Below, one piece after another: positions 38,372-50,976 of a stretch of 64,000 bases of DNA. The first letter of the stretch is position 1. Each line of letters starts with the position of its first letter. Location of the stretch: positions 675,457 through 739,456 of the forward strand of contig CASGGR010000056.1 of assembly GCA_949318235.1 (NCBI GenBank). Reading direction: 5' to 3'. The notes beneath the pieces are model-generated. The model saw only the letters and a program-made list of their open reading frames with translations, did not search any database and was not told the DNA's origin. Source of the stretch: Ecdyonurus torrentis (lineage: Eukaryota; Arthropoda; Insecta; Ephemeroptera; Heptageniidae). A program made the translations under genes and the position numbers.

Positions 38372-41139
38372 GTAAAAAGTATAATTTTTATCATTCAATA
38401 ACATTTGGTTCTTGAAATAGAAACTTTGTTTTATGACTAGGTTTGGCTACATGACGAGTGACAACTAAAATTGTCAAGAACCCAAAAAGTTTGCGTCGGA
38501 GCAAAAAAGTTCAAGACATCTTTTTTGTACAGAATTGAAAAAGCTATGTTTTAAGTTAAAATAGATGTCTGTAGCATTCTTAGTTTTTGAGAAATCATCA
38601 AAACTAGTTTTAATCGTGTAAAAAGTATGATTTTTATCATTCAATAACATTTGGTTCTTGAAATAGAAACTTTGTTTTATGACTAGGTTTGGCTACATGA
38701 CGAGTGAAAACTAAAATTGTCAATAACCCAAAAAGTATGCGTCGGAGCAAAAAAGTTCAAGACATCTTTTTTGTACAGAAATGAAAAAGCTATGTTCTGA
38801 GTTAAAATAGATGTCTGTAGCATTCTTAGTTTTTGAGAAATCATCAAAACTAATTTTAATCGTGTAAAAAGTATGATTTTTATCATTCAATAACATTTAA
38901 TTCTTGAAATAGAAACTTTGTTTTATGACTTGGTTTGGCTTCATGATGAGTGATAACTAAAATTGTCAATAACCCAAAAAGTATGCGTCGGAGCAAAAAA
39001 GTTCAAGACATCTTTTTTGTAGAGAATTGAAAAAGCTATGTTTTGAGTTATATTGGATGTCTGTAGCATTCTTAGTTTTTGAGAAATCATCAAAACTAGT
39101 TTTAACCGTGTAAAAAGTATAATTTTTATCATTCAATAACATTTGGTTCTTGAAATAGAAACTTTGTTTTATGACTTGGTTTGGCTTCATGATGAGTGAA
39201 AACTAAAATTGTCAATAACCCAAAAAGTATGCGTCGGAGCAAAAAAGTTCAAGACATCTTTTTTGTAGAGAAATAAAAAAGCTCTGTTTTGAGTTATATT
39301 GGATGTCTGTAGCATTTTTAGTTTTTGAGAAATCATCAAAACTAGTTTTAATCGTGTAAAAAGTATGATTTTTATCATTCAATAACATTTGTTTTTTGAA
39401 ATAGAAACTTTGTTTTATGACTAGGTTTGGCTACATGACGAGTGAAAACTAAAATTGTCAATAACCCAAAAAGTATGCGTCGGAGCAAAAAAGTTCAAGA
39501 CATCTTTTTCGTACAGAATTGAAAAAGCTATGTTTTGAGATATATTGAATGTCTGTAGCATTTTTAGTTTTTGAGAAATCATCAAAACTAGTTTTAATCG
39601 TGTAAAAAGTATAATTTTTATCATTCAATAACATTTGGTTCTTGAAATAGAAACTTTGTTTTATGACTAGGTTTGGCTACATGACGAGTGAAAACTAAAA
39701 TTGTCAATAACCCAAAAAGTATGCGTCGGAGCAAAAAAGTTCAAGACATCTTTTTTGTACAGAATTAAAAAAGCTATGTTTTGAGTTATATTGAATGTCT
39801 GTAGCATTTTTAGTTTTTGAGAAATCATCAAAACTAGTTTTAATCGTGTAAAAAGTATGATTTTTATCATTCAATAACATTTGATTTTTGAAATAGAAAC
39901 TTTGTTTTATGACTAGGTTTGGCTACATGACGAGTGACAACTAAAATTGTCAAGAACCCAAAAAGTTTGCGTCGGAGCAAAAAAGTTCAAGACATCTTTT
40001 TTGTACAGAATTGAAAAAGCTATGTTTTAAGTTAAAATAGATGTCTGTAGCATTCTTAGTTTTTGAGAAATCATCAAAACTAGTTTTAATCGTGTAAAAA
40101 GTATGATTTTTATCATTCAATAACATTTGGTTCTTGAAATAGAAACTTTGTTTTATGACTAGGTTTGGCTACATGACGAGTGAAAACTAAAATTGTCAAT
40201 AACCCAAAAAGTATGCGTCGGAGCAAAAAAGTTCAAGACATCTTTTTTGTACAGAAATGAAAAAGCTATGTTTTGAGTTAAAATAGATGTCTGTAGCATT
40301 CTTAGTTTTTGAGAAATCATCAAAACTAATTTTAATCGTGTAAAAAGTATGATTTTTATCATTCAATAACATTTAATTCTTGAAATAGAAACTTTGTTTT
40401 ATGACTTGGTTTGGCTTCATGATGAGTGATAACTAAAATTGTCAATAACCCAAAAAGTATGCGTCGGAGCAAAAAAGTTCAAGACATCTTTTTTGTAGAG
40501 AATTGAAAAAGCTATGTTTTGAGTTATATTGGATGTCTGTAGCGTTTTTAGTTTTTGAGAAATCATCAAAACTAGTTTTAATCGTGTAAAAAGTATGATT
40601 TTTATCATTCAATAACATTTGTTTTTTGAAATAGAAACTTTGTTTTATGACTAGGTTTGGCTACATGACGAGTGAAAACTAAAATTGTCAATAACCCAAA
40701 AAGTATGCGTCGGAGCAAAAAAGTTCAAGACATCTTTTTCGTACAGAATTGAAAAAGCTATGTTTTGAGATATATTGAATGTCTGTAGCATTTTTAGTTT
40801 TTGAGAAATCATCAAAACTAGTTTTAATCGTGTAAAAAGTATAATTTTTATCATTCAATAACATTTGGTTCTTGAAATAGAAACTTTGTTTTATGACTAG
40901 GTTTGGCTACATGACGAGTGAAAACTAAAATTGTCAATAACCCAAAAAGTATGCGTCGGAGCAAAAAAGTTTAAGACATCTTTTTTGTAGACAATTAAAA
41001 AAGCTATGTTTTGAGTTATATTGGATGTCTGTAGCATTCTTAGTTTTTGAGAAATCATCAAAACTAGTTTTAATCGTGTAAAAAGTATGATTTTTATCAT
41101 TCAATAACATTTAATTCTTGAAATAGAAACTTTGTTTTA

Positions 41140-41384
41140 TGACTTGGTTTGCCTACATGATGAGTGATAACTAAAATTGTCAATAACCCAAAAAGTATGC
41201 GTCGGAGCAATAAAGTTTAAGACATCTTTTTTGTAGACAATTAAAAAAGCTATGTTTTGAGTTATATTGGATGTCTGTAGCATTTTTAGTTTTTGAGAAA
41301 TCATCAAAACTAGTTTAATCATGTAAAAAGTATAATTTTTATCATTCAATAACATTTGGTTCTTGAAATAGAAACTTTGTTTTA
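41140..41384. repeat. Chimeric monomer (m167): o head with m155-type tail, deletion junction
   Basis: Near 37944-38433 two monomers stand side by side: m154 (o: 'ttgcctac', 'caataaag', normal tail) and m155 (normal 'ttggctac' head, deleted 'agtttaatcatg' tail). m167 has the head of the first and the tail of the second. It therefore looks like a one-monomer loss between them, with exchange between about 41213 and 41314. m184 (45321-45565) and m197 (48518-48762) are amplified descendants. Confidence 0.83.
41312..41322. other. 1-bp deletion linked to cg>ca change in m167
   Basis: 'agtttaatcatg' again, here inside the chimeric o-headed monomer m167, which is 245 bp long. Confidence 0.87.
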
Positions 41385-42368
41385 TGACTAGGTTTGGCTA
41401 CATGACGAGTGACAACTAAAATTGTCAAGAACCCAAAAAGTTTGCGTCGGAGCAAAAAAGTTCAAGACATCTTTTTTGTACAGAATTGAAAAAGCTATGT
41501 TTTAAGTTAAAATAGATGTCTGTAGCATTCTTAGTTTTTGAGAAATCATCAAAACTAGTTTTAATCGTGTAAAAAGTATGATTTTTATCATTCAATAACA
41601 TTTGGTTCTTGAAATAGAAACTTTGTTTTATGACTAGGTTTGGCTACATGACGAGTGAAAACTAAAATTGTCAATAACCCAAAAAGTATGCGTCGGAGCA
41701 AAAAAGTTCAAGACATCTTTTTTGTACAGAAATGAAAAAGCTATGTTTTGAGTTAAAATAGATGTCTGTAGCATTCTTAGTTTTTGAGAAATCATCAAAA
41801 CTAATTTTAATCGTGTAAAAAGTATGATTTTTATCATTCAATAACATTTAATTCTTGAAATAGAAACTTTGTTTTATGACTTGGTTTGGCTTCATGATGA
41901 GTGATAACTAAAATTGTCAATAACCCAAAAAGTATGCGTCGGAGCAAAAAAGTTCAAGACATCTTTTTTGTAGAGAATTGAAAAAGCTATGTTTTGAGTT
42001 ATATTGGATGTCTGTAGCATTCTTAGTTTTTGAGAAATCATCAAAACTAGTTTTAACCGTGTAAAAAGTATAATTTTTATCATTCAATAACATTTGGTTC
42101 TTGAAATAGAAACTTTGTTTTATGACTTGGTTTGGCTTCATGATGAGTGAAAACTAAAATTGTCAATAACCCAAAAAGTATGCGTCGGAGCAAAAAAGTT
42201 CAAGACATCTTTTTTGTACAGAATTGAAAAAGCTATGTTTTAAGTTAAAATAGATGTCTGTAGCATTTTTAGTTTTTGAGAAATCATCAAAACTAGTTTT
42301 AATCGTGTAAAAAGTATGATTTTTATAATTCAATAACATTTAATTCTTGAAATTGAAACTTTGTTTTA

Positions 42369-44090
42369 TGACTTGCTTTGGCTACATGATGAGTGATAAC
42401 TAAAATTGTCAATAACCCAAAAAGTATGCGTCGGAGCAAAAAAGTTTAAGACATCTTTTTTGTAGACAATTAAAAAAGCTATGTTTTGAGTTATATTGGA
42501 TGTCTGTAGCATTTTTAGTTTTTGAGAAATCATCAAAACTAGTTTTAATCGTGTAAAAAGTATGATTTTTATCATTCAATAACATTTAATTCTTGAAATA
42601 GAAACTTTGTTTTATGACTTGGTTTGGCTACATGATGAGTGATAACTAAAATTGTCAATAACCTAAAAAGTATGCGTCGGAGCAAAAAAGTTTAAGACAT
42701 CTTTTTTGTAGACAATTAAAAAAGCTATGTTTTGAGTTATATTGGATGTCTGCAGCGTTTTTAGTTTTTGAGAAATCATCAAAACTAGTTTTAATCGTGT
42801 AAAAAGTATGATTTTTATCATTCAATAACATTTGTTTTTTGAAATAAAAACTTTGTTTTATGACTAGGTTTGGCTACATGACGAGTGAAAACTAAAATTG
42901 TCAATAACCCAAAAAGTATGCGTCGGAGCAAAAAAGTTCAAGACATCTTTTTCGTACAGAATTGAAAAAGCTATGTTTTGAGATATATTGAATGTCTGTA
43001 GCATTTTTAGTTTTTGAGAAATCATCAAAACTAGTTTTAATCGTGTAAAAAGTATAATTTTTATCATTCAATAACATTTGGTTCTTGAAATAGAAACTTT
43101 GTTTTATGACTAGGTTTGGCTACATGACGAGTGAAAACTAAAATTGTCAATAACCCAAAAAGTATGCGTCGGAGCAAAAAAGTTTAAGACATCTTTTTTG
43201 TAGACAATTAAAAAAGCTATGTTTTGAGTTATATTGGATGTCTGTAGCATTTTTAGTTTTTGAGAAATCATCAAAACTAGTTTTAATCGTGTAAAAAGTA
43301 TGATTTTTATCATTCAATAACATTTGTTTTTTGAAATAGAAACTTTGTTTTATGACTAGGTTTGGCTACATGACGAGTGAAAACTAAAATTGTCAATAAC
43401 CCAAAAAGTATGCGTCGGAGCAAAAAAGTTCAAGACATCTTTTTCGTACAGAATTGAAAAAGTTATGTTTTGAGATATATTGAATGTCTGTAGCATTTTT
43501 AGTTTTTGAGAAATCATCAAAACTAGTTTTAATCGTGTAAAAAGTATGATTTTTATAATTCAATAACATTTAATTCTTGAAATTGAAACTTTGTATTATG
43601 ACTTGCTTTGGCTACATGATGAGTGATAACTAAAATTGTCAATAACCCAAAAAGTATGCGTCGGAGCAAAAAAGTTCCAGACATCTTTTTTGTAGACAAT
43701 TAAAAAAGCTATGTTTTGAGTTATATTGGATGTCTGTAGCATTTTTAGTTTTTGAGAAATCATCAAAACTAGTTTTAATCGTGTAAAAAGTATGATTTTT
43801 ATCATTCAATAACATTTGGTTCTTGAAATAGAAACTTTGTTTTATGACTAGGTTTGGCTACATGACGAGTGAAAACTAAAATTGTCAATAACCCAAAAAG
43901 TATGCGTCGGAGCAAAAAAGTTCAAGACATCTTTTTTGTACAGAAATGAAAAAGCTATGTTTTGAGTTAAAAAAGATGTCTGTAGCATTCTTAGTTTTTG
44001 AGAAATCATCAAAACTAGTTTTAATCGTGTAAAAAGTATGATTTTTATCATTCAATAACATTTAATTCTTGAAATAGAAACTTTGTTTTA
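42369..44090. repeat. Seven-monomer block repeated 12.8 kb away, copy 1 (m172-m178)
   Basis: The order is a, b ('ctgcagcg'), c (preceded by 'gaaataaaaac'), q, c ('agttatg'), a ('tgtattatg', 'gttccagac'), g. All these rare markers recur in the same order at 55159-56880. I see two differences: 'cctaaaaag' here against 'cccaaaaag', and 'gtacagaatt' here against 'gtacaaaatt'. Confidence 0.87.
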
Positions 44091-45491
44091 TGACTTGGTT
44101 TGGCTTCCTGATGAGTGATAACTAAAATTGTCAATAACCCAAAAAGTATGCGTCGGAGCAAAAAAGTTCAAGACATCTTTTTTGTAGAGAATTGAAAAAG
44201 CTATGTTTTAAGTTAAAATAGATGTCTGTAGCATTCTTAGTTTTTGAGAAATCATCAAAACTAGTTTTAATCGTGTAAAAAGTATGATTTTTATCATTCA
44301 ATAACATTTGGTTCTTGAAATAGAAACTTTGTTTTATGACTAGGTTTGGCTACATGACGAGTGAAAACTAAAATTGTCAATAACCCAAAAAGTATGCGTC
44401 GGAGCAAAAAAGTTCAAGACATCTTTTTTGTACAGAAATGAAAAAGCTATGTTTTGAGTTAAAATAGATGTCTGTAGCATTCTTAGTTTTTGAGAAATCA
44501 TCAAAACTAATTTTAATCGTGTAAAAAGTATGATTTTTATCATTCAATAACATTTAATTCTTGAAATAGAAACTTTGTTTTATGACTTGGTTTGGCTTCA
44601 TGATGAGTGATAACTAAAATTGTCAATAACCCAAAAAGTATGCGTCGGAGCAAAAAAGTTCAAGACATCTTTTTTGTAGAGAATTGAAAAAGCTATGTTT
44701 TGAGTTATATTGGATGTCTGTAGCGTTTTTAGTTTTTGAGAAATCATCAAAACTAGTTTTAATCGTGTAAAAAGTATGATTTTTATCATTCAATAACATT
44801 TGTTTTTTGAAATAGAAACTTTGTTTTATGACTAGGTTTGGCTACATGACGAGTGAAAACTAAAATTGTCAATAACCCAAAAAGTATGCGTCGGAGCAAA
44901 AAAGTTCAAGACATCTTTTTCGTACAGAATTGAAAAAGCTATGTTTTGAGATATATTGAATGTCTGTAGCATTTTTAGTTTTTGAGAAATCATCAAAACT
45001 AATTTTAATCGTGTAAAAAGTATAATTTTTATCATTCAATAACATTTGGTTCTTGAAATAGAAACTTTGTTTTACGACTAGGTTTGGCTACATGACGAGT
45101 GAAAACTAAAATTGTCAATAACCCAAAAAGTATGCGTCGGAGCAAAAAAGTTTAAGACATCTTTTTTGTAGACAATTAAAAAAGCTATGTTTTGAGTTAT
45201 ATTGGATGTCTGTAGCATTCTTAGTTTTTGAGAAATCATCAAAACTAGTTTTAATCGTGTAAAAAGTATGATTTTTATCATTCAATAACATTTAATTCTT
45301 GAAATAGAAACTTTGTTTTATGACTTGGTTTGCCTACATGATGAGTGATAACTAAAATTGTCAATAACCCAAAAAGTATGCGTCGGAGCAATAAAGTTTA
45401 AGACATCTTTTTTGTAGACAATTAAAAAAGCTATGTTTTGAGTTATATTGGATGTCTGTAGCATTTTTAGTTTTTGAGAAATCATCAAAAC

Positions 45492-45502
45492 TAGTTTAAT
45501 CA
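45492..45502. other. 1-bp deletion linked to cg>ca change in m184
   Basis: 'agtttaatcatg' in the third copy of the o-type chimera, 245 bp long. Confidence 0.87.
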
Positions 45503-46057
45503 TGTAAAAAGTATAATTTTTATCATTCAATAACATTTGGTTCTTGAAATAGAAACTTTGTTTTATGACTAGGTTTGGCTACATGACGAGTGACAACTAA
45601 AATTGTCAAGAACCCAAAAAGTTTGCGTCGGAGCAAAAAAGTTCAAGACATCTTTTTTGTACAGAATTGAAAAAGCTATGTTTTAAGTTAAAATAGATGT
45701 CTGTAGCATTCTTAGTTTTTGAGAAATCATCAAAACTAGTTTTAATCGTGTAAAAAGTATGATTTTTATCATTCAATAACATTTGGTTCTTGAAATAGAA
45801 ACTTTGTTTTATGACTAGGTTTGGCTACATGACGAGTGAAAACTAAAATTGTCAATAACCCAAAAAGTATGCGTCGGAGCAAAAAAGTTCAAGACATCTT
45901 TTTTGTACAGAAATGAAAAAGCTATGTTTTGAGTTAAAATAGATGTCTGTAGCATTCTTAGTTTTTGAGAAATCATCAAAACTAATTTTAATCGTGTAAA
46001 AAGTATGATTTTTATCATTCAATAACATTTAATTCTTGAAATAGAAACTTTGTTTTA

Positions 46058-46303
46058 TGACTTGGTTTGGCTTCATGATGAGTGATAACTAAAATTGTCA
46101 ATAACCCAAAAAGTATGCGTCGGAGCAAAAAAGTTCAAGACATCTTTTTTGTAGAGAAATGAAAAAGCTATGTTTTGAGTTAAAATAGATGTCTGTAGCA
46201 TTCTTAGTTTTTGAGAAATCATCAAAACTAATTTTAATCGTGTAAAAAGTATGATTTTTATCATTCAATAACATTTAATTCTTGAAATAGAAACTTTGTT
46301 TTA
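46058..46303. repeat. Chimeric monomer n/h (m187), duplication junction
   Basis: The head is type n ('ttcatgatgag', 'gtagag') and the tail is type h ('aaatg', 'gttaaaatagatg', 'actaatttt'). It lies between an h monomer (m186) and an n monomer (m188), so the order h, n/h, n is exactly what a one-monomer gain gives. The exchange is confined to four bases, 46155-46158, between the 'g' at 46154 (n-specific) and the 'a' at 46159 (h-specific). Confidence 0.87.
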
Positions 46304-48688
46304 TGACTTGGTTTGGCTTCATGATGAGTGATAACTAAAATTGTCAATAACCCAAAAAGTATGCGTCGGAGCAAAAAAGTTCAAGACATCTTTTTTGTAG
46401 AGAATTGAAAAAGCTATGTTTTGAGTTATATTGGATGTCTGTAGCATTCTTAGTTTTTGAGAAATCATCAAAACTAGTTTTAACCGTGTAAAAAGTATAA
46501 TTTTTATCATTCAATAACATTTGGTTCTTGAAATAGAAACTTTGTTTTATGACTTGGTTTGGCTTCATGATGAGTGAAAACTAAAATTGTCAATAACCCA
46601 AAAAGTATGCGTCGGAGCAAAAAAGTTCAAGACATCTTTTTTGTAGAGAAATAAAAAAGCTCTGTTTTGAGTTATATTGGATGTCTGTAGCATTTTTAGT
46701 TTTTGAAAAATCATCAAAACTAGTTTTAATCGTGTAAAAAGTATGATTTTTATAATTCAATAACATTTAATTCTTGAAATTGAAACTTTGTATTATGACT
46801 TGCTTTGGCTACATGATGAGTGATAACTAAAATTGTCAATAACCCAAAAAGTATGCGTCGGAGCAAAAAAGTTCCAGACATCTTTTTTGTAGACAATTAA
46901 AAAAGCTATGTTTTGAGTTATATTGGATGTCTGTAGCATTTTTAGTTTTTGAGAAATCATCAAAACTAGTTTTAATCGTGTAAAAAGTATGATTTTTATC
47001 ATTCAATAACATTTGGTTCTTGAAATAGAAACTTTGTTTTATGACTAGGTTTGGCTACATGACGAGTGAAAACTAAAATTGTCAATAACCCAAAAAGTAT
47101 GCGTCGGAGCAAAAAAGTTCAAGACATCTTTTTTGTACAGAAATGAAAAAGCTATGTTTTGAGTTAAAAAAGATGTCTGTAGCATTCTTAGTTTTTGAGA
47201 AATCATCAAAACTAGTTTTAATCGTGTAAAAAGTATGATTTTTATCATTCAATAACATTTAATTCTTGAAATAGAAACTTTGTTTTATGACTTGGTTTGG
47301 CTTCCTGATGAGTGATAACTAAAATTGTCAATAACCCAAAAAGTATGCGTCGGAGCAAAAAAGTTCAAGACATCTTTTTTGTAGAGAATTGAAAAAGCTA
47401 TGTTTTAAGTTAAAATAGATGTCTGTAGCATTCTTAGTTTTTGAGAAATCATCAAAACTAGTTTTAATCGTGTAAAAAGTATGATTTTTATCATTCAATA
47501 ACATTTGGTTCTTGAAATAGAAACTTTGTTTTATGACTAGGTTTGGCTACATGACGAGTGAAAACTAAAATTGTCAATAACCCAAAAAGTATGCGTCGGA
47601 GCAAAAAAGTTCAAGACATCTTTTTTGTACAGAAATGAAAAAGCTATGTTTTGAGTTAAAATAGATGTCTGTAGCATTCTTAGTTTTTGAGAAATCATCA
47701 AAACTAATTTTAATCGTGTAAAAAGTATGATTTTTATCATTCAATAACATTTAATTCTTGAAATAGAAACTTTGTTTTATGACTTGGTTTGGCTTCATGA
47801 TGAGTGATAACTAAAATTGTCAATAACCCAAAAAGTATGCGTCGGAGCAAAAAAGTTCAAGACATCTTTTTTGTAGAGAATTGAAAAAGCTATGTTTTGA
47901 GTTATATTGGATGTCTGTAGCGTTTTTAGTTTTTGAGAAATCATCAAAACTAGTTTTAATCGTGTAAAAAGTATGATTTTTATCATTCAATAACATTTGT
48001 TTTTTGAAATAGAAACTTTGTTTTATGACTAGGTTTGGCTACATGACGAGTGAAAACTAAAATTGTCAATAACCCAAAAAGTATGCGTCGGAGCAAAAAA
48101 GTTCAAGACATCTTTTTCGTACAGAATTGAAAAAGCTATGTTTTGAGATATATTGAATGTCTGTAGCATTTTTAGTTTTTGAGAAATCATCAAAACTAAT
48201 TTTAATCGTGTAAAAAGTATAATTTTTATCATTCAATAACATTTGGTTCTTGAAATAGAAACTTTGTTTTATGACTAGGTTTGGCTACATGACGAGTGAA
48301 AACTAAAATTGTCAATAACCCAAAAAGTATGCGTCGGAGCAAAAAAGTTTAAGACATCTTTTTTGTAGACAATTAAAAAAGCTATGTTTTGAGTTATATT
48401 GGATGTCTGTAGCATTCTTAGTTTTTGAGAAATCATCAAAACTAGTTTTAATCGTGTAAAAAGTATGATTTTTATCATTCAATAACATTTAATTCTTGAA
48501 ATAGAAACTTTGTTTTATGACTTGGTTTGCCTACATGATGAGTGATAACTAAAATTGTCAATAACCCAAAAAGTATGCGTCGGAGCAATAAAGTTTAAGA
48601 CATCTTTTTTGTAGACAATTAAAAAAGCTATGTTTTGAGTTATATTGGATGTCTGTAGCATTTTTAGTTTTTGAGAAATCATCAAAAC

Positions 48689-48699
48689 TAGTTTAATCA
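48689..48699. other. 1-bp deletion linked to cg>ca change in m197
   Basis: 'agtttaatcatg' in the fourth carrier and the last length change in the window. From here to 64000 the register is constant. Confidence 0.87.
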
Positions 48700-49500
48700 T
48701 GTAAAAAGTATAATTTTTATCATTCAATAACATTTGGTTCTTGAAATAGAAACTTTGTTTTATGACTAGGTTTGGCTACATGACGAGTGACAACTAAAAT
48801 TGTCAAGAACCCAAAAAGTTTGCGTCGGAGCAAAAAAGTTCAAGACATCTTTTTTGTACAGAATTGAAAAAGCTATGTTTTAAGTTAAAATAGATGTCTG
48901 TAGCATTCTTAGTTTTTGAGAAATCATCAAAACTAGTTTTAATCGTGTAAAAAGTATGATTTTTATCATTCAATAACATTTGGTTCTTGAAATAGAAACT
49001 TTGTTTTATGACTAGGTTTGGCTACATGACGAGTGAAAACTAAAATTGTCAATAACCCAAAAAGTATGCGTCGGAGCAAAAAAGTTCAAGACATCTTTTT
49101 TGTACAGAAATGAAAAAGCTATGTTTTGAGTTAAAATAGATGTCTGTAGCATTCTTAGTTTTTGAGAAATCATCAAAACTAATTTTAATCGTGTAAAAAG
49201 TATGATTTTTATCATTCAATAACATTTAATTCTTGAAATAGAAACTTTGTTTTATGACTTGGTTTGGCTTCATGATGAGTGATAACTAAAATTGTCAATA
49301 ACCCAAAAAGTATGCGTCGGAGCAAAAAAGTTCAAGACATCTTTTTTGTAGAGAATTGAAAAAGCTATGTTTTGAGTTATATTGGATGTCTGTAGCATTC
49401 TTAGTTTTTGAGAAATCATCAAAACTAGTTTTAACCGTGTAAAAAGTATAATTTTTATCATTCAATAACATTTGGTTCTTGAAATAGAAACTTTGTTTTA

Positions 49501-49746
49501 TGACTTGGTTTGGCTTCATGATGAGTGAAAACTAAAATTGTCAATAACCCAAAAAGTATGCGTCGGAGCAAAAAAGTTCAAGACATCTTTTTTGTACAGA
49601 ATTGAAAAAGCTATGTTTTAAGTTAAAATAGATGTCTGTAGCATTCTTAGTTTTTGAGAAATCATCAAAACTAGTTTTAATCGTGTAAAAAGTATGATTT
49701 TTATCATTCAATAACATTTGGTTCTTGAAATAGAAACTTTGTTTTA
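49501..49746. repeat. Chimeric monomer k/p (m201), junction of a three-monomer duplication
   Basis: The head matches the 'ttcatgatgagtgaaaac' monomer that follows n elsewhere. The body is type p: 'gtacagaattg' and 'gttttaagttaaaatagatg'. The order p, h, n, k/p, h, n, k (m198-m204) is that of a tandem gain of three monomers by exchange between k and p. A related k/p chimera is m171 (42123-42368). Confidence 0.82.
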
Positions 49747-49992
49747 TGACTAGGTTTGGCTACATGACGAGTGAAAACTAAAATTGTCAATAACCCAAAA
49801 AGTATGCGTCGGAGCAAAAAAGTTCAAGACATCTTTTTTGTACAGAAATGAAAAAGCTATGTTTTGAGTTAAAATAGATGTCTGTAGCATTCTTAGTTTT
49901 TGAGAAATCATCAAAACTAATTTTAATCGTGTAAAAAGTATGATTTTTATCATTCAATAACATTTAATTCTTGAAATAGAAACTTTGTTTTA

Positions 49993-50976
49993 TGACTTGG
50001 TTTGGCTTCATGATGAGTGATAACTAAAATTGTCAATAACCCAAAAAGTATGCGTCGGAGCAAAAAAGTTCAAGACATCTTTTTTGTAGAGAATTGAAAA
50101 AGCTATGTTTTGAGTTATATTGGATGTCTGTAGCATTCTTAGTTTTTGAGAAATCATCAAAACTAGTTTTAACCGTGTAAAAAGTATAATTTTTATCATT
50201 CAATAACATTTGGTTCTTGAAATAGAAACTTTGTTTTATGACTTGGTTTGGCTTCATGATGAGTGAAAACTAAAATTGTCAATAACCCAAAAAGTATGCG
50301 TCGGAGCAAAAAAGTTCAAGACATCTTTTTTGTAGAGAAATAAAAAAGCTCTGTTTTGAGTTATATTGGATGTCTGTAGCATTTTTAGTTTTTGAAAAAT
50401 CATCAAAACTAGTTTTAATCGTGTAAAAAGTATGATTTTTATCATTCAATAACATTTGTTTTTTGAAATAGAAACTTTGTTTTATGACTAGGTTTGGCTA
50501 CATGACGAGTGAAAACTAAAATTGTCAATAACCCAAAAAGTATGCGTCGGAGCAAAAAAGTTCAAGACATCTTTTTCGTACAGAATTGAAAAAGCTATGT
50601 TTTGAGATATATTGAATGTCTGTAGCATTTTTAGTTTTTGAGAAATCATCAAAACTAGTTTTAATCGTGTAAAAAGTATAATTTTTATCATTCAATAACA
50701 TTTGGTTCTTGAAATAGAAACTTTGTTTTATGACTAGGTTTGGCTACATGACGAGTGAAAACTAAAATTGTCAATAACCCAAAAAGTATGCGTCGGAGCA
50801 AAAAAGTTCAAGACATCTTTTTTGTACAGAATTAAAAAAGCTATGTTTTGAGTTATATTGAATGTCTGTAGCATTTTTAGTTTTTGAGAAATCATCAAAA
50901 CTAGTTTTAATCGTGTAAAAAGTATGATTTTTATAATTCAATAACATTTAATTCTTGAAATTGAAACTTTGTTTTA
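49993..50976. repeat. Segment m203-m206 (n, k, c, d)
   Basis: This completes the h-n-k series and leads into the k/c/d-rich block. The n monomer has 'tttaaccgtg' and the k monomer 'tttttgaaaaatc', linking it to the 39-42 kb and 46-49 kb zones. Confidence 0.85.

Larger units (their letters stand above)
36223..42368. repeat. Diverged zone with h, n, o and p types and most length changes (m147-m171)
   Basis: New types appear here: h, n, k with 'tttttgaaaaatc', q with 'attcttag', o, and p ('gacaac', 'caagaac', 'gtttgcg'). The recurring order is h, n, k or b-tailed n, c, q, o, p, h, n. Four of the six 1-bp deletions of the window lie in this zone. Private changes are more frequent than elsewhere: 'aataatattt' near 36433, 'gaatggaaatag' near 36568, 'catcacaac' near 37125 and 'gttctgag' near 38795. 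This suggests that homogenisation has been less recent here. Confidence 0.85.
43599..46795. repeat. 13-monomer HOR with o/p types, copy 1 (m177-m189, 3197 bp)
   Basis: It starts at the 'gttccagac' a monomer. The order is a, g, i, h, n (b tail), c, q, o, p, h, n/h chimera, n, k. The first ten monomers match the next copy in order. The private change here is 'tttacgac' at 45075-45076. The copy includes the 1-bp deletion of m184. Confidence 0.87.
46796..49992. repeat. 13-monomer HOR with o/p types, copy 2 (m190-m202, 3197 bp)
   Basis: It begins with the same 'gttccagac' monomer and keeps the order for ten monomers (46796-49254). After the h monomer the copies differ: this one has n, a k/p chimera and h, whereas copy 1 has n/h, n and k. 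Each copy thus carries its own later rearrangement at the right end. Confidence 0.86.

Noticed and set aside
36223..48762. Sequencing or assembly error as the cause of the 1-bp deletions
   Set aside because: The same deletions recur in corresponding monomers and one is always linked to a second substitution, so they are inherited variants. Assembly error in HOR copy number remains possible and needs long reads.
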